DNA of 64,000 nt from Tipula vernalis (Eukaryota; Arthropoda; Insecta; Diptera; Tipulidae): contig OY282560.1 of NCBI GenBank assembly GCA_958295665.1, positions 310,353,236 to 310,417,235 on the forward strand. The letters are read 5' to 3'. The notes under the pieces are model-generated. The model had not been told where the DNA came from, ran no database searches, and saw nothing but the letters and a program-made list of their open reading frames with translations. The position numbers and the translations under genes were made by a program. The number at the start of each line of letters is the position of its first letter. Positions within the stretch are counted from its first letter, which is position 1. This document shows positions 26,044-37,890 of the stretch, piece by piece.

Positions 26044-28080
26044 TGTGACAACGCGTTCTTGCCAAATAGATATAAGTTAAAAAATAAAAAGCGGTTAATT
26101 TTTGTAAACAGTGTACTAGAGTAGATTTCTTAACTTATCCAATAATATTATCTTTTTTCACTCTCAAAACCATACAGCTTTTGTATGGAACACATTTTTC
26201 AGAAACGCTTGGTTTTCGATAAAACCCGGATGGAAACTTTTCAAATCCGAGTATGTTGTCTATTCGTAATTACAAAATAAATCAAAATTTGCTGCCAAAA
26301 TGAATTACAACATTATTACTATTTAAAAACTGTAATTAGCGTAGTGTCATCAATCGTCTAATATGTCAATTGAAAAAAAGTGTATGGAATGCAAGGTGAC
26401 TGTAGTCGATAAATGTTTTTTCCATGCCATGGATATATTGTCGCTACCATCGCAAATAATCGAATGTGCAAAAATTAATTATTCATATTCGCTTCCTAGC
26501 TCTAGTATTGGGCATGATACAGTGGGAAATCGTCGATTTTTTTAGCTTTCATAGAATCATACACTACTTCAAAAAATTAAGGGAACAAAAATTGTCTTCA
26601 ATTTGTTTAGTGTTTTTTGAAGAGCTGAAAAATGGTCGCACAGAGTTGAAAAAAAGCATTTTAACGCTTTAGCCTCTAGTTTCGAGATTTTTTAGCAAAA
26701 AATTTTTGTGAGCTACGGATGTTTTATAAAATATTGATCAATCGGTCCGGAAAGACGGTTGGGTACTCTAAACTGTAAAAAAACTTACCAACATTATTAT
26801 TCTCATCAATATTTGTACAGTAACGGTAGATTTATTAAAAAACCATAAAAAGTTATTTTTTTGTAAATTTTTCCAATATAGTGTTGCGGGTGAAAAAAAA
26901 TTGTTTTCTCAAAAAATCAAAAAAACGTTTTGTAGAAATTCAAGTTTTTAAAGCTCCCCTAAAATTTACTGTGATGAAATTTACTTTGTGATTATTGGTT
27001 GCTGGTCGATGGTCGAAGACAAGAGGATCCCTTTTCATTCAAAGTCAGATATCTGATAGAGACCAAATAAAAACCAAATTGAAGCTAAATTAACAAGGAA
27101 ACTGACCGATGCGTTGGTTTAACTAAAAAAAATATTCCCGAGCCTGTGGGTCCTAAAAAAAAAAAAATTGTAAATTTTTTGTCTCACGTAATTGGTCCCT
27201 TAATTTTTTGGTATGATACTTGCCAAAGTTTCGAATATTATGCGCATTTTTCTCAAGGTTACTATGTCAAATTATCGAATATTTTTTTGCCATCGTAAAA
27301 AGGAAATTTTCACATTCGATAGTTTGCGATGGTTCGGAATCAATTAAATGCTTAAGCAAATATCCAAAAGATGAAAGGACGGGAAGGAAAACAGTAAAGG
27401 GCAGTGTACCAGGGTTACAGTGGTGAAATCTAGAATGTTTGGTAGGAACGCACGATTACTAAGCTTTGATGGAAAGTCCTCTCAAAAGTGTCTTAATAGA
27501 AGAACCTTTGAAAAACCCTACACACATCATTAAGCCGAGTACATCACAACCGAACCTACCTCCAAAAACACAAACTGACCGATAGGATTTCAAACCTTTA
27601 TTACGCAAGCAGACCACAGTTAGCATCATGATTTTCAGCATCTACATCATCAACAGCACCAATAGCACCCGTTATAGCTCGAGAAATAAAATTAGATTCA
27701 GTCGACTTTACAGGAAAGTAAAGCCATTGCCGCACGACGATGCGCTTTTATAAGTAGAATTTCAAAATTGGTCGCAAAATAGAAATTTGAAAATTGTCGA
27801 AGTCGTGTGCATCAAAATCTCAGCCAAAGAAGAAAACGGTCAGATTTACGACACATATCATTTCGTGTGAGTTTACCAGCTGAACAATTTACAACTGCAT
27901 TACAATCAACAAGCAATGTGGTCACCTGGTCTCTTGATGAAAGAATTCGAGATGAAGCATCTTTAACCTCTAAATGTAATCCGTGACTTTGAAGGGGCAC
28001 AATTGATTTAATTAAAAGGAACTGTCTTAACTACGAACCAACAGAACCGTCACCTCTACACTATTTCCAAACATCACAAA
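26044..28080. other. No gene recognised
   Basis: TGTGACAACG at 26044 may be the start of a decayed LTR belonging to the 24836-26043 remnant. No coding sequence with motif or splice support was found up to the LINE fragment that begins near 28080. Confidence 0.35.
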
Positions 28081-28760
28081 ACCAGTGATTTTATTTCGAT
28101 ATGTTCTAACTCAACTTCACAGTTTTATGTTAAAACACTCTTTCCGATTGATATCTTCTGTGAAACATCATTCACCAAAACGATCATGAGTTCTGGTTTA
28201 TAGATGATATCATTTTACACTGCCCCCTGCGACACAATAATGGAAATCAATAATGCTGGTAATCCATCTCACACCATCTTAATCATAGGGATTTTAATTC
28301 TATTGACTAGTCATAAGACGAAGATCGGAAACAGAATGTCTGGTCATCGGTACGGTTTTTGACATAAATCTAAGCCAAATTTGCGAAATTAAAAATGGTC
28401 TAGACCGAATTTTAGACCTGATTTTTACAAATGAACATTAAGTAAAAAAATCACTATCACCATTCTTTGTTAATGATATTAACCACAAATCCCTAGAAAT
28501 AATTTTGGAAAGCAACGGCAATAAAGTTATTAATAATCATCAAAACTGTGCCATATTTCAACTTCAGAAAAGCCGCAATGAACCTTCATCTATATCTTGA
28601 GCGGATTAACTAGGAAAATGAACTTATTCGTAGTTAACATAGAGAAAAGAGAAATTCTACAAAATAATATGTAAGAGCATAGAATTACTTGTTCCTACTG
28701 CTGTCGCCAAACCAAACAAATATCATCCATGGTTAGTGATATAAACGGTAATATTCTCGT
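28080..28760 (+). mobile_element. Jockey/CR1-type LINE endonuclease remnant
   Basis: Pieces of an APE-type endonuclease and its linker are readable across three frames: HRDFNSID (the GDFN motif), then LDRILDLIFTNEH, then VNDINHKSLEIIL, then a linker ending KPNKYHPW. This order is typical of ORF2 in Jockey/CR1-clade non-LTR elements. No reverse transcriptase follows. Confidence 0.6.
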
Positions 28761-29065
28761 TGGCAACCCAAAGTGGTGTTACCGTGGTAATATCGGTGAC
28801 ATAAATTAAAAACTTTTCACTGGATTATACTACCTTTTGTACTATCAATCTACACCTTTTTCTTATTCCATTTACATATTCATTTGACAAACATGTAATA
28901 GAGCTGGGATCAGTACATTCTGCGTTGTGATATGAGATTTTAGTTCCAGTAAATCGAATAAGAAACGGCTGTGCCATATGCACCGTTATAAACCGTTTTT
29001 TTATACAAAATCGTCGAGTTATTACCGATTTCGTGGGTCAGTAATGTCTGTAATTATTTATGTCA

Positions 29066-29552
29066 TTACAAAATACCTGAATCTAATTTATTAGAATCAA
29101 TCAACATTTTTTCAAATGTAATGGGTTTGCCTGAGGGGGCACTAATCGAACGACTACGACAAGATCTAACTAAATAAAGATAGAAAATTAAGATCTGGAG
29201 TAACTTGTACGTACAAGTTTGCGTACTTTCAAAATACCTCAAAATTAAAAAGTTGAGAGAATACAAAAGTCGATACAACCTAAAGCTCTCGGTTTTACCC
29301 TTCTCAAGATAGTCGATGAATATTATGCCTTGTGCCATCCCAAAAGACAGTGGCCATAACCTTACCAGCTGATGCAATAACTTTTGCTTTCTTTGGAGCA
29401 CTTGAACCAGCTTCTACCCATTGATTTGACTGTAGCTTTGATTCTGGCGTTAACACACGCGGCTCCCTTCTTGCTGACAGCTTTTTCATATGCAATCCTT
29501 CGATGTTTACAATGTCAGCAAACTCGCGCAACTTTATACGACGGTGATTCAT
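29066..29552 (-). pseudogene. mariner transposase, internally deleted
   Basis: The minus strand reads MNHRRIKLREFADIVNI, then MKKLSARREPRVLTPESK, then SNQWVEAGSSAPKKAKVI, then SAGKVMATVFWD, and in another frame GIIFIDYLEKGKT. These are consecutive landmarks of mariner transposases. The spacing shows two internal deletions, one in the helix-turn-helix region and one that removes the block with the first catalytic Asp. It cannot be active. Confidence 0.85.
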
Positions 29553-29594
29553 AATGATTTCATAGAGTTTTCAGAACTCTTGAGAGCTAGGTTG

Positions 29595-29990
29595 CTCCCT
29601 CTCTCTCTCTCTGAACTGTTTACAATTCGTTTCTTAAACTTGACGATTGAGTTTTGGCTAAAATTCCAAGATAAATCAGAGAAAAAGAGGGAGAGAGACC
29701 AGTGAAAGATAGAGAGGAAGAAGGAGAGTAAGGAGGCAGAAAGGGAGAAGAGATATAGAAAGAGAGTGAGAAAAAGAGAAAAGGAAGATAGTAAGAGAGA
29801 GAATAGAAAGAGAATAGAGAGAGAAAAGAGAAGAGAGTGAGAGAGAAAATAAAGGGAGAAAAAGGGAAGAGAGGGCGAGGAGAGATAAACGAAAAAGAGA
29901 GAGAAGAGAAGGAAGTGAGAGAGAAAAAACAAGAAAAAGAAAAGAGAAAGAAAAGAGGGAGAAAGAAAGAAAAGGGGAGTGAAACAAAAA
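29595..29990 (+). repeat. Purine-strand tract (GA-rich)
   Basis: For almost 400 bp the plus strand is nearly all A and G with very few pyrimidines, mostly irregular GAGA/GAAA/GGGA mixtures rather than a clean repeat. The Ser/Leu/Phe-rich ORFs read from the opposite strand are a by-product of this composition. Confidence 0.85.
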
Positions 29991-29999
29991 GAGACCAAT

Positions 30000-31430
30000 T
30001 TGACTAATGTTACCATTCTGAACAATTGGAAGATTCGGAATTTCGAAACATTATTGAATATACCTTCTGACGACGGAAATCGTTTAGTTACGGAATTAAA
30101 AGAAAATAAATTATTTGGAACCTTAAAAATTTCTTTTGTTCACTAAAGATTAAATTTGAAATTGAAGATAGTTTCTCGCTTTACAGAGAACTGTGTAATT
30201 CTACCAAACGGGATAAGATGGCTGGCCGCTGAACCAAGCTAATTAGTCGCCGGACGGTGCAAGTCGTTGGCGACTATCAATGAAGCCAATGCGTCGAATG
30301 ATTTGTTCGATATCAGACTAATTAACATGTTTATCAAAATGATAATAAATTGAGAATTACTTAAGTTTAAAATGCAGCAGCTGCGAGCTTATCCTACGAC
30401 GCATAAACCACTTCTGACAATGTTTTGATGAGTCACACTTCACATAAAACGATTTCGACAACAATTGAATTTAATTTATTATCAAATGAATTAAATTTTG
30501 TAAAAAAAAACTTGGAAAGATTAAATTTGATTATTGGTGGTTTATTCTTTATGACTAAGGTTTTCAAAAATGATTTGATAATCCGCTTTTATTCCGATTC
30601 GGTATTAAATCACTTGTCAAAGAGAATATTACGTTTCTCAGATAAGAGCGAAAGCTAAGATTACCAGACATTGATATCCCTGACACCAACAAAATGACTA
30701 TTCCCTCCCGTAGTGATCCTCGATTTCCTCATACAATAGTTGCTCAAGCAAAATCGACTTCCACCTCCCATCAACAATCCCATATTGAAAATAAGGCCCT
30801 CACGAAAAAATCGAACCAACGCCGTAATATTAACTCTAAGTGGGAATTAACATGCGAATAGGAATTTCCTTTCGATATTAAGCAAAGCAGAACACTAATC
30901 GTACAGAGGCATTCCGAATAAATTGCGTTAGCGAGCCAACTCTTGCATTGATGTATTTTTCATTAGACCTCCGGAGGCTACGAAGAAGCGTGATGGAAAG
31001 ATGGATAACTGAGATAGCCTGATCCAAATTCGTGTTAAGTTGCGAACGGATTGAATAGAAATCAGTGATTAACGAACGATTTACGTTAAGAAAGATGTAA
31101 AACCAGACTATTTAATAAATATTGTTAAGAGTCTCTAATTAAGCTCCTGCTTAATTAAAGCTTATGAATTCGATGCTTCACAGTCAAAGTAGTCAAATAC
31201 CAGTAAATGTGTTATCTAGACTGATTTGGAACAAATGTCCACTTCAAAGATATGTCAATATAATATGGTCTATTAAAGTCGCAAAAATCAAATTACGCAA
31301 AACCTATTACCTAAATTATTCCAAGGATATTGCACCACCTGATTCGAAAACTTATCAATTCCAATACAGCTTATCGAATTGCATTTTTGTAATTCATTGA
31401 GTCGCACAACGTTTAATTTTAATTAAAATT
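30000..31430. other. No gene recognised
   Basis: No motif-bearing ORF on either strand. Being directly downstream of the DHX38 exon on the minus strand, this stretch is presumably intron. I looked for later helicase motifs (SAT, QRxGRxGR) on the minus strand and saw none. Confidence 0.4.
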
Positions 31431-31513
31431 AGTAATCACAAGATCCTAATCGCATGAATTTTGAAGTAACAGAATCGGAAATTTAAAAAAAAACAAAAAA
31501 ATATTCGACTTAC

Positions 31514-33472
31514 CTCACGTAAAAGTCCGAACAAGACATCGGTTGAGAGTGACCGCTCGTGTGCCTCGTCCATAATAATTGCAGAGTAATTATCCAAATC
31601 AGGTTCCCGTAAACTTTCCCGAAGCAATATACCATCGGTCATATATTTGATAACGGTTTTTTCCGATGTACAATCCTCAAATCGGATGGCATAGCCAACA
31701 TCATCGCCCAATTTTGATCCCATTTCGTCGGAAACACGTTTTGCCACCGACATAGCGGCAACACGACGTGGTTGCGTACAACCAATCATCCCAAAATTAC
31801 TGTATCCATCTTCGTGTAGGTATTGCGTTAATTGAGTCGTTTTACCGCTACCCGTCTCACCCACAATAATGACAACTGAATTCTCTCGGATCACATTTAA
31901 TAGTTCTTGGCGCACAGCAAATGCGGGAAGGAATCGCCTCTGTTCGGAAAAGGTTTTGCGACGTGAGAAATCACTTTTTGAATCATTATCCGAGCTCATC
32001 ATGTGCTGGGCGAATTTTTGATCTTTCCGATAATCCGCTGTATCCGTATCCTGATCAAATTTCTCATCCTCCTCGTCCCGTTTCTTTTCAACACCCATAA
32101 TGTTACCGATTTTAGTGCCACCCAATTCCCAATGTTTTTTCTGTGCTTTGCGTCGTTCTTTTTGTTCACGATACGCTCGAACTAGGGCACTTCCTTTGCG
32201 GGCGCACAATGCCATGTCGGATGTTGGGTCTTTTACAGGAATTACTGGTTCGGGTTGTTTTGTGAATACTATTCGGCCATCTAAAAATGGTGGGACAATA
32301 TGGTGAACAAGTAAATGTACACGTTCTACGGCCTCCTCGTCGAAATCTTCGTTCACATTGATTGACATTACGACACCAGAGGTTAGCATTCGATTGCGTT
32401 CCCACAATTCGTTATCCTTATTGATTTGTCGTTGTTGGGCGGAAATACGTTTGGTTCGTTTTAGTTCGAGTTGCTCTTCGCGCTTTTTTAGATATTCACC
32501 TGAGAACGGATTGTTTTCCTCGTCATAGCCTTCGCCAATGTTATACCACTCGCGATCGAGTCGCCGCTGTTCCTCTTCCCACAAATCACGATCTTCTTCA
32601 TTATTCCATGGTTGGTCGGTGCTTCGACCAGTTTGTGGTGTTGCACCAGATTTTTTACGATCATTAGCCCATAGATTATATCGATGGGCGGGAGTTGGCC
32701 GAGGAGATGGTTGAACACTTTGCCGACCCAAATGTGTTTTTGGTGTTGGGAAATCCCATGAAGATTTTTTGAGTTTTCTTTCATTTTCCTCGTCATCATC
32801 TTCTTCCCAGGAGGTTCGCGCGAAATCTTCTCGTGACGAGTGTGGCGTTCCCGGTTCACCTCGAATACTCGGCGTACGAATACTTCGATCACTACGTTCG
32901 CTTCGCGGTGATTCTCGTGACGACCGTCGATCTGAATCTCGATCACGTCGCCGATCACGATCTCTATCCCGATACTTATCACGATCTCGCTCTCGACCTC
33001 GGTCTCTATCTCTGTAACGATCACGATCCCGATCATCGTAACCTCGTTTTCTATCTTTACTCGACGCGTAAACGCCTTTACGATTTTTTTCCGATTTATT
33101 CCGCTCGTCTAGACGTTCTTTTGCCTCTCTCGATACGCCACCCGTATACGATGGAGTTTCCACCTTGCCTTTCCGATATTGGCGGTTTAATGTATGTAGA
33201 CTATCGACATCTGGAGTTTTAAAACCAAAAGCGGGTGATCTTCGACCACCACTATCACCTTCATCGTCATGTTCTGTGTCTTTAAATGAAATTAAACGAT
33301 TTCCAGTCTCCCGCTCCTTTCGCCGTTCGGCCGCCAATTTATCTAAACCGAGCAGCGATGGCATCGGCATTTTAAAATCATCTTTACCACGCTCTTTTTT
33401 AATGATTAATCCACCCACCGAGTCGGTACTACCTTCGAGACGATAAATCGCGTTATCCTCATCATCACTCAT
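31514..33472 (-). CDS. DHX38: DHX38/Prp16 splicing helicase, first coding exon (653 residues)
   Basis: The product is the DEAH-box ATPase that remodels the spliceosome for the second step of pre-mRNA splicing in the nucleus. From the N terminus: the DHX38-type start ([21 protein letters not shown]), a charged region with an RD/RE/RS-rich block at about residues 141-198, WxxxxD-rich linker, then RecA1 with Walker [11 protein letters not shown] (about 537-546), motif Ia TQPRRVAA (about 563-570) and motif [15 protein letters not shown] (about 631-643). The exon stops at GAG|GTAAGT, in phase 0, soon after motif II. Family members are about 1,220 residues, so the second RecA, winged-helix and OB regions must lie in exons I cannot find in this window. 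Its promoter should lie in the 392 bp before the neuferricin gene's end. Confidence 0.93.
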
Positions 33473-33864
33473 AACTATTTATTGCGTATTTTTCACAAAT
33501 TGTTTTATATTTTATTATTTTCCCGATTTTATGTTTATATTTTCACTCACTTACGAAAAACAACGTTTTATGTACTGTCAAATTTTGCAAAAACAAAATT
33601 GAGCTACTTGTCACCCAATGACATTTTAATACAGTTTATTCTCGATAATGCGAATAGTATAGAAGTGGTGAATAAAACATGTTTTTGGGGTAAAATTCAA
33701 AAATTCAACATTTATTGTTTCCAGTTTAAATCACATCTATAAAAATTGAACAAATATATCAAAAAAATAGTTAAGTAGAGATAAATACTGTGTCTTTTGT
33801 AGAAAATATCACGTCAAGTACATGAATTCATATAAAAATCAGTTCGAAAGGCATCCGGAATGGT
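33473..33864 (-). promoter_or_regulatory. Intergenic space between neuferricin stop and DHX38 start
   Basis: The two genes are on the same strand only 392 bp apart. This gap must hold the neuferricin polyadenylation site and the DHX38 promoter and 5' untranslated region. It is AT-rich and I see no clear TATA box. Confidence 0.4.
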
Positions 33865-34364
33865 TTAATCGACTTTATAGTAACATACAGTGGATTCAGG
33901 GTCGCACGCATCATACTCTAGGAGATTAGCTGAATTACGGTGCTCTGTATCGATGCAGGCACATCGGAAATTGTGTTCTGGCGTTTGAAAATATTTGCGC
34001 GGAACACCCTCCCAGTCACGTTTAATTCCGCCACTCATTTTGGTGCACCAAACTCGGGTGCCCGTTTCAGCCTTCCATTCAATGTTGCAGGGTGGATATA
34101 AATTCTCGAGTTTCTGTTCATTGTCACGAGCATAGATTGCTTCTTGTTGCATGGCCTTTACCTTGGCGTAATATTCAGTCTCGTGACCGTTACCATTGTA
34201 GAAGCGACCGATAACCTTGCCTTTGTATTTGTACTCCTTGTCGTAGAATTCTTTCCATTGGAATAGGCTGAGGATGTCGCGTGGTTGAAGAGAAAGTACG
34301 TCATCCATGTCATCGGTCACTTTAGTAAATTCACCCGTTATAAACGATTTAGAAGCATCTCGGC
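33865..34364 (-). CDS. Neuferricin-like (CYB5D2) protein, last exon
   Basis: The exon completes the cytochrome b5-like heme-binding domain of the MAPR family (GRDASKSFITGEF) and then encodes the neuferricin C-terminal region. That region has a helical stretch (DILSLFQWKEFYDKEYKYKG) and a Cys-bearing tail with CNIEW, VWCTKMSGG, CACIDTEH and CDPESTVCYYKVD, which may form disulfides. Human CYB5D2 is an extracellular heme-binding protein linked to neuronal differentiation. The fly function is less clear. The stop at 33865-33867 is the natural end. Confidence 0.88.
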
Positions 34365-34430
34365 CTAAAAAAAACAAATTCTGGTAAGCTCACGATACTA
34401 TTGATACATATATGGAAGAGTATATCTTGC
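34365..34430 (-). other. 66-bp GC-AG intron in the neuferricin gene
   Basis: The only phase-1 donor that joins the two heme-domain halves (FFAG then RDASK) is CAG|GCAAGA, a GC donor, with acceptor TTTTTTTTAG. GT dinucleotides nearby are in the wrong phase. Length fits short insect introns. Confidence 0.75.
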
Positions 34431-34868
34431 CTGCAAAAAAATTATAACTGCCTCCAGGTCCATAATGCTTATCACCTTTTTTCACATCAAACACATTACC
34501 CAAAATGGCGATATACAATCCCTTGCTGCCCGCCTCCCCATTATAATCACTTAGCTGCGATGCCGTTAAAATTTTATCATTCCCATCATCATTACCTAGC
34601 AAATTTGTTATCGTCCCATCCATATCTTCGATCCCCACATCAGGCAGGCTATGATGTAAATTTTCCATACCCATGTTATCCCCATCCATCAAATGATTCT
34701 CATCATGGAAATCATGAAAATCGTGCATATACTTATCGGATCGTAATTCCTTCTTAACACTTTTATGGTAATGATCGTGTGGATCAATTTTTTCACTAAA
34801 TCCTGCCTCATCCTCATTATCACTACCATCATTAAAGTACTTTTCATACCAGGCGCCTCGGCTTTGAG
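34431..34868 (-). CDS. Neuferricin-like protein, middle exon
   Basis: It encodes an acidic, His/Asp-rich spacer (HDFHDFHDENHLMDGDN) followed by the N-terminal part of the cytochrome b5-like domain (LTASQLSDYNGEAGSKGLYI, VFDVKKGDKHYGPGGSYNFF). The 5' edge is ambiguous: AG acceptors allow starts at 34868 (phase 1) or 34861 (phase 2). The phase-1 end at 34431 pairs with the GC-AG intron. The acidic spacer is longer than in vertebrate neuferricin. Confidence 0.8.
34835..34860. repeat. 26-bp inverted repeat, arm in neuferricin middle exon
   Basis: These 26 bases are perfectly repeated in opposite orientation at 35325-35350. The core reads GCCTGGTATGAAAAG on the sense (minus) strand here and on the plus strand at the other arm. 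Confidence 0.95.
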
Positions 34869-35319
34869 CTTCGTAAATAAAAAATTTTTATTTCGTTTTT
34901 TAACCATGTAAATTAGTTTTATTCGATTGATACCGTTTAGTTTTATAGTAATAAATTCAATTTGTTGAAAAATAATTTATTTTTAAGTGATAATTTAAAA
35001 AAAAAATAAAATAGATTACAATGAAGTTATCTACAAAGCCAAGGCAATGCGTTCCACACTCGACTGCGAAATTTCAAAGTAGTACAAAGCGAGGTGCTTT
35101 GTCAACATAACCTACAAATCATATTTTATGCACAATTGTTTCATACTTACCAAAAAATCTAACTCATATGTATGTTACAAATTTAGTATATCTCAGTTCT
35201 TGCTATAATTCACGTGTAAAATAGAGCTAAATAAAATATTTGATAGCAACTGAATGTTCAAAGCCAACGCCACCGGTATGAAAGGGTCTCAGCTTCGCAT
35301 TTGTGGTAACTAAATATTT

Positions 35320-35515
35320 CGAGGCGAGGCGCCTGGTATGAAAAGTACTTAAATCGTAGCTTCATTTTCGAATCACCAATATCACTGCCAACCGATTTAC
35401 GAAACAATCGACTCATTGCTAAATTATAGAAGAATGGTAAAAACAACGAAAATAATACTAAATAAATAAAAAATTTAAAACTAAGACGATAATTATTAAA
35501 CATTTTGCGCGACAA
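35320..35515 (-). CDS. Tentative first exon of the neuferricin-like gene
   Basis: An ATG-initiated frame encodes a basic start, a strongly hydrophobic segment (FFIYLVLFSLFLPFFYNL) that would act as signal peptide or signal anchor, then RLFRKSVGSDIGDSKMKL. This is what a secreted neuferricin needs at its N terminus. No donor site is convincing: candidates are AA|GTACTT (phase 2) and A|GTTACC (phase 1). Part of the frame overlaps the 26-bp inverted copy of the middle exon, so its 3' limit is uncertain. Confidence 0.45.
35325..35350. repeat. 26-bp inverted repeat, arm in or beside neuferricin first exon
   Basis: Perfect inverted match to 34835-34860. A second, diverged version of the same words occurs at about 35257-35285 (TCAAAGCC...GGTATGAAA), so the region seems to have been built from more than one copying event. 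Confidence 0.95.
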
Positions 35516-35829
35516 TTTTAATTCACATTAAACGGGAACTTTTTACGGAAAAAAACATAAAAAAAAATTTTTGTTGATAAAATATAGTGACGATGACAAC
35601 ATAATCTGTCAAAATGTTGATATATAGTGGTGGACAAAAAATTGTGTTTATAAAATAGAGCAAATATTTTATGGTGAATATAATAATTGAGCTATTTTTG
35701 TTTGATTGGATTGAGTCTTTGATATGTAAGATGTTTGTGTACATGATGTTTATTGATTAATTTTTTTTGTTGAACGGATATTTTTGTTTCAACCAAAATG
35801 TTAAAAATTGATTTCTAAGTTTTGTAAGG

Positions 35830-37170
35830 ATGATTATGGGCTTCCGACATTACTTGACTGCCGCTTTATGGAATACCGTAAACTTTTCCGGTAAGTGTTT
35901 ACCAAAGCCCAAGGAAATGCAAGGCGTACTCGATGAATTGCTACAAGAATGCATCGAGTGCTAGTGGTCTGAAGCTCAAGCCACTTCATTCAACCGGCTG
36001 AAGCAAGTGACGGCCAAGAAGCCCGTCATGCACATGGCAGGATCCTTAAAAAAAAGCGGGGAAAAACTACTCTCAGGTTCAACGAGAAGCCCTAGAAATA
36101 GTGCAGAATCAATTTTGTGGTTTCGGCCATCAGACTTAGCTGTTCATCTTCGGGGCGAAAAGCGGTCGCCTGTAGACACATGCAGAAACCCTTCTTGCCT
36201 ATGACCTCCAAATTAAGTTTGTAGATACTATCAGGTTCGCTTACGCCGGCTAATGCAGAACAGCGTAACTGCTTTGCATTTGACACCGTTAAATCGTGAC
36301 CCGTCAACTTTGTTGACATTCAAAAGGCAACCGTAGGAAATGACATACTTCAGAAGGTCGTTCGTTATATCACTGATGGCTGGGCATGTCAGCAGAAGCA
36401 AATTTCCACCATCGTTCACTCAAATTCCATGACCAATTGCAGCGAACGATGGACAATCTGTGAGAAATATTTCCATGCTCAGGAATCTGCGAAACTATCG
36501 TCTCTTACAATGGTCCCCAATTTGTTTCAGCCGAGTTCAACTTGTTATGGAATACCGTCTACATTCCAAAAGCTTGATGGCTTGAAGCGAAGGCAATGCA
36601 CCCAGTGGTGTTACCGCCACACAACAAATTAGCACTCGAGGAAAAGCCACCGTTCAAATTGGTGATCGACTGAGAGATGCGCACTATGTTGGATTTTGAT
36701 TAAACCACCAATAGCTCATAACGACAAAAGAAATGTGGAAATGGAGAAGCGTTTCCAGCTTTCAACACTCACCACGGGGTGAGTTACCAGGAGTTTGAGC
36801 TCATGAACAGTGACTGCAGGACTTGCGCGCTCGGTATGGAATAGTCGAACTTCGCGTCTAAGTCGACAACATAGTCCTAGCACACGTGAAGACTGGGGAA
36901 TGGAAAGTCATATGCCAATCCAACAAATTGAGAGTGCGTTTATCAGTCGACGAGTGTATTCCGCAATGTCCACATCGAGCCGAAGCCAACCTGGAAGGTG
37001 AACTCAAACCAGCACCAGAACTCGAATCAGCACCAGAAGCGGAACCACTACAACTTCGCCTATCCAACGGTCAATAATTGGAAAGATGCCGTCGCATTAT
37101 GAGGTTTATTAGTTAGCGCCGGCATCCGTTCTAAACGGGGATAACTGTGAGGATATACTAAAGGGGGGAG
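35830..37170 (+). mobile_element. Heavily decayed LTR retrotransposon pol (gypsy-like)
   Basis: Readable scraps include WSEAQATSFNRLKQVTAKKPV (the segment before RNase H), QKVVRYITDGW (before integrase) and a C-terminal tail frame 36886-37077. A purine-rich tract AAAGGGGGGAGGGGG at about 37159-37173 may be its polypurine tract. Frames break every 100-200 bp. Clade cannot be assigned. Confidence 0.5.
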
Positions 37171-37179
37171 GGGGATTCT

Positions 37180-37890
37180 AAAGTAAATTTTAGATCAAGT
37201 TTTGGAATATAGCAAATTAAAACGAAACTTTAACATTTTTTTAGAGCTCTTCCATTTCATTTTAGAGCTCCCCAATTCTTAAAAATTAAGAAATTTTTGA
37301 ATTTTAAGAAAACTTTCAAATTTTACAAAATATACGAATTTTAGTTTAGAAATATTTCAAAATTTTGGAATTTTAAGGTTTGAATGAATGCAGCCGAAAT
37401 ATAAGAATTTCCAGAATTTTTAAATTTCCAAAATTCTACAAAAGAATTTTTGATTTTAAATAATTTCAAATAGGTTCCACTAAAATTCGAAGAACCTAAA
37501 CAACCTGCACAAAATCAACTTTATCAACTTTGATGATGGCGCATCACTTGTAAATAATCGATACCGATTTGGGTGATATCAGCCATCCAGCGACATAACA
37601 AAAGTTACATAATCCATCGTTGACAGTAAACCGTACAAAAATATTACCGTTGTTGTACTCGGTGATTCTAGCCCTCACCAATTTTCCAATTAAATTTCTA
37701 AATTCATCGATAGCCGAAAGGACAAAAAGTTGAATTCAACGACAAAGTCCACGCCTTACCCCAGTATTTGTATTCTACCATGTGCGACATAAAATAGGTT
37801 TGTTCTTTTCGAAGAGGTCGCAATTATTGCACGTGAACAAGTAGAAAGTGATCGAGTCCACGTAAACGGAGTTACATAACAGTTTAACCA
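37180..37890. other. No gene recognised
   Basis: AT-rich DNA with repeated AATTTT/AAATTTT words after the possible polypurine tract. It may be the decayed LTR of the preceding element. Confidence 0.35.

Noticed and set aside
26363..28000. Several 60-70 residue ORFs as host genes
   Set aside because: No splice support, no motif, and composition matches surrounding AT-rich DNA.
29549..30025. 158- and 103-residue Ser/Leu/Phe ORFs on the minus strand
   Set aside because: They are the complement of the GA-rich purine tract. Membrane-like composition is a by-product of low complexity.
32488..33222. Additional ORFs inside the DHX38 exon
   Set aside because: Out-of-frame shadows of the repetitive RD/RE region. 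The DHX38 frame is strongly supported by family motifs.
34401..34757. 118-residue plus-strand ORF
   Set aside because: It lies opposite the neuferricin heme domain and its frame is a shadow. It has no motif of its own.
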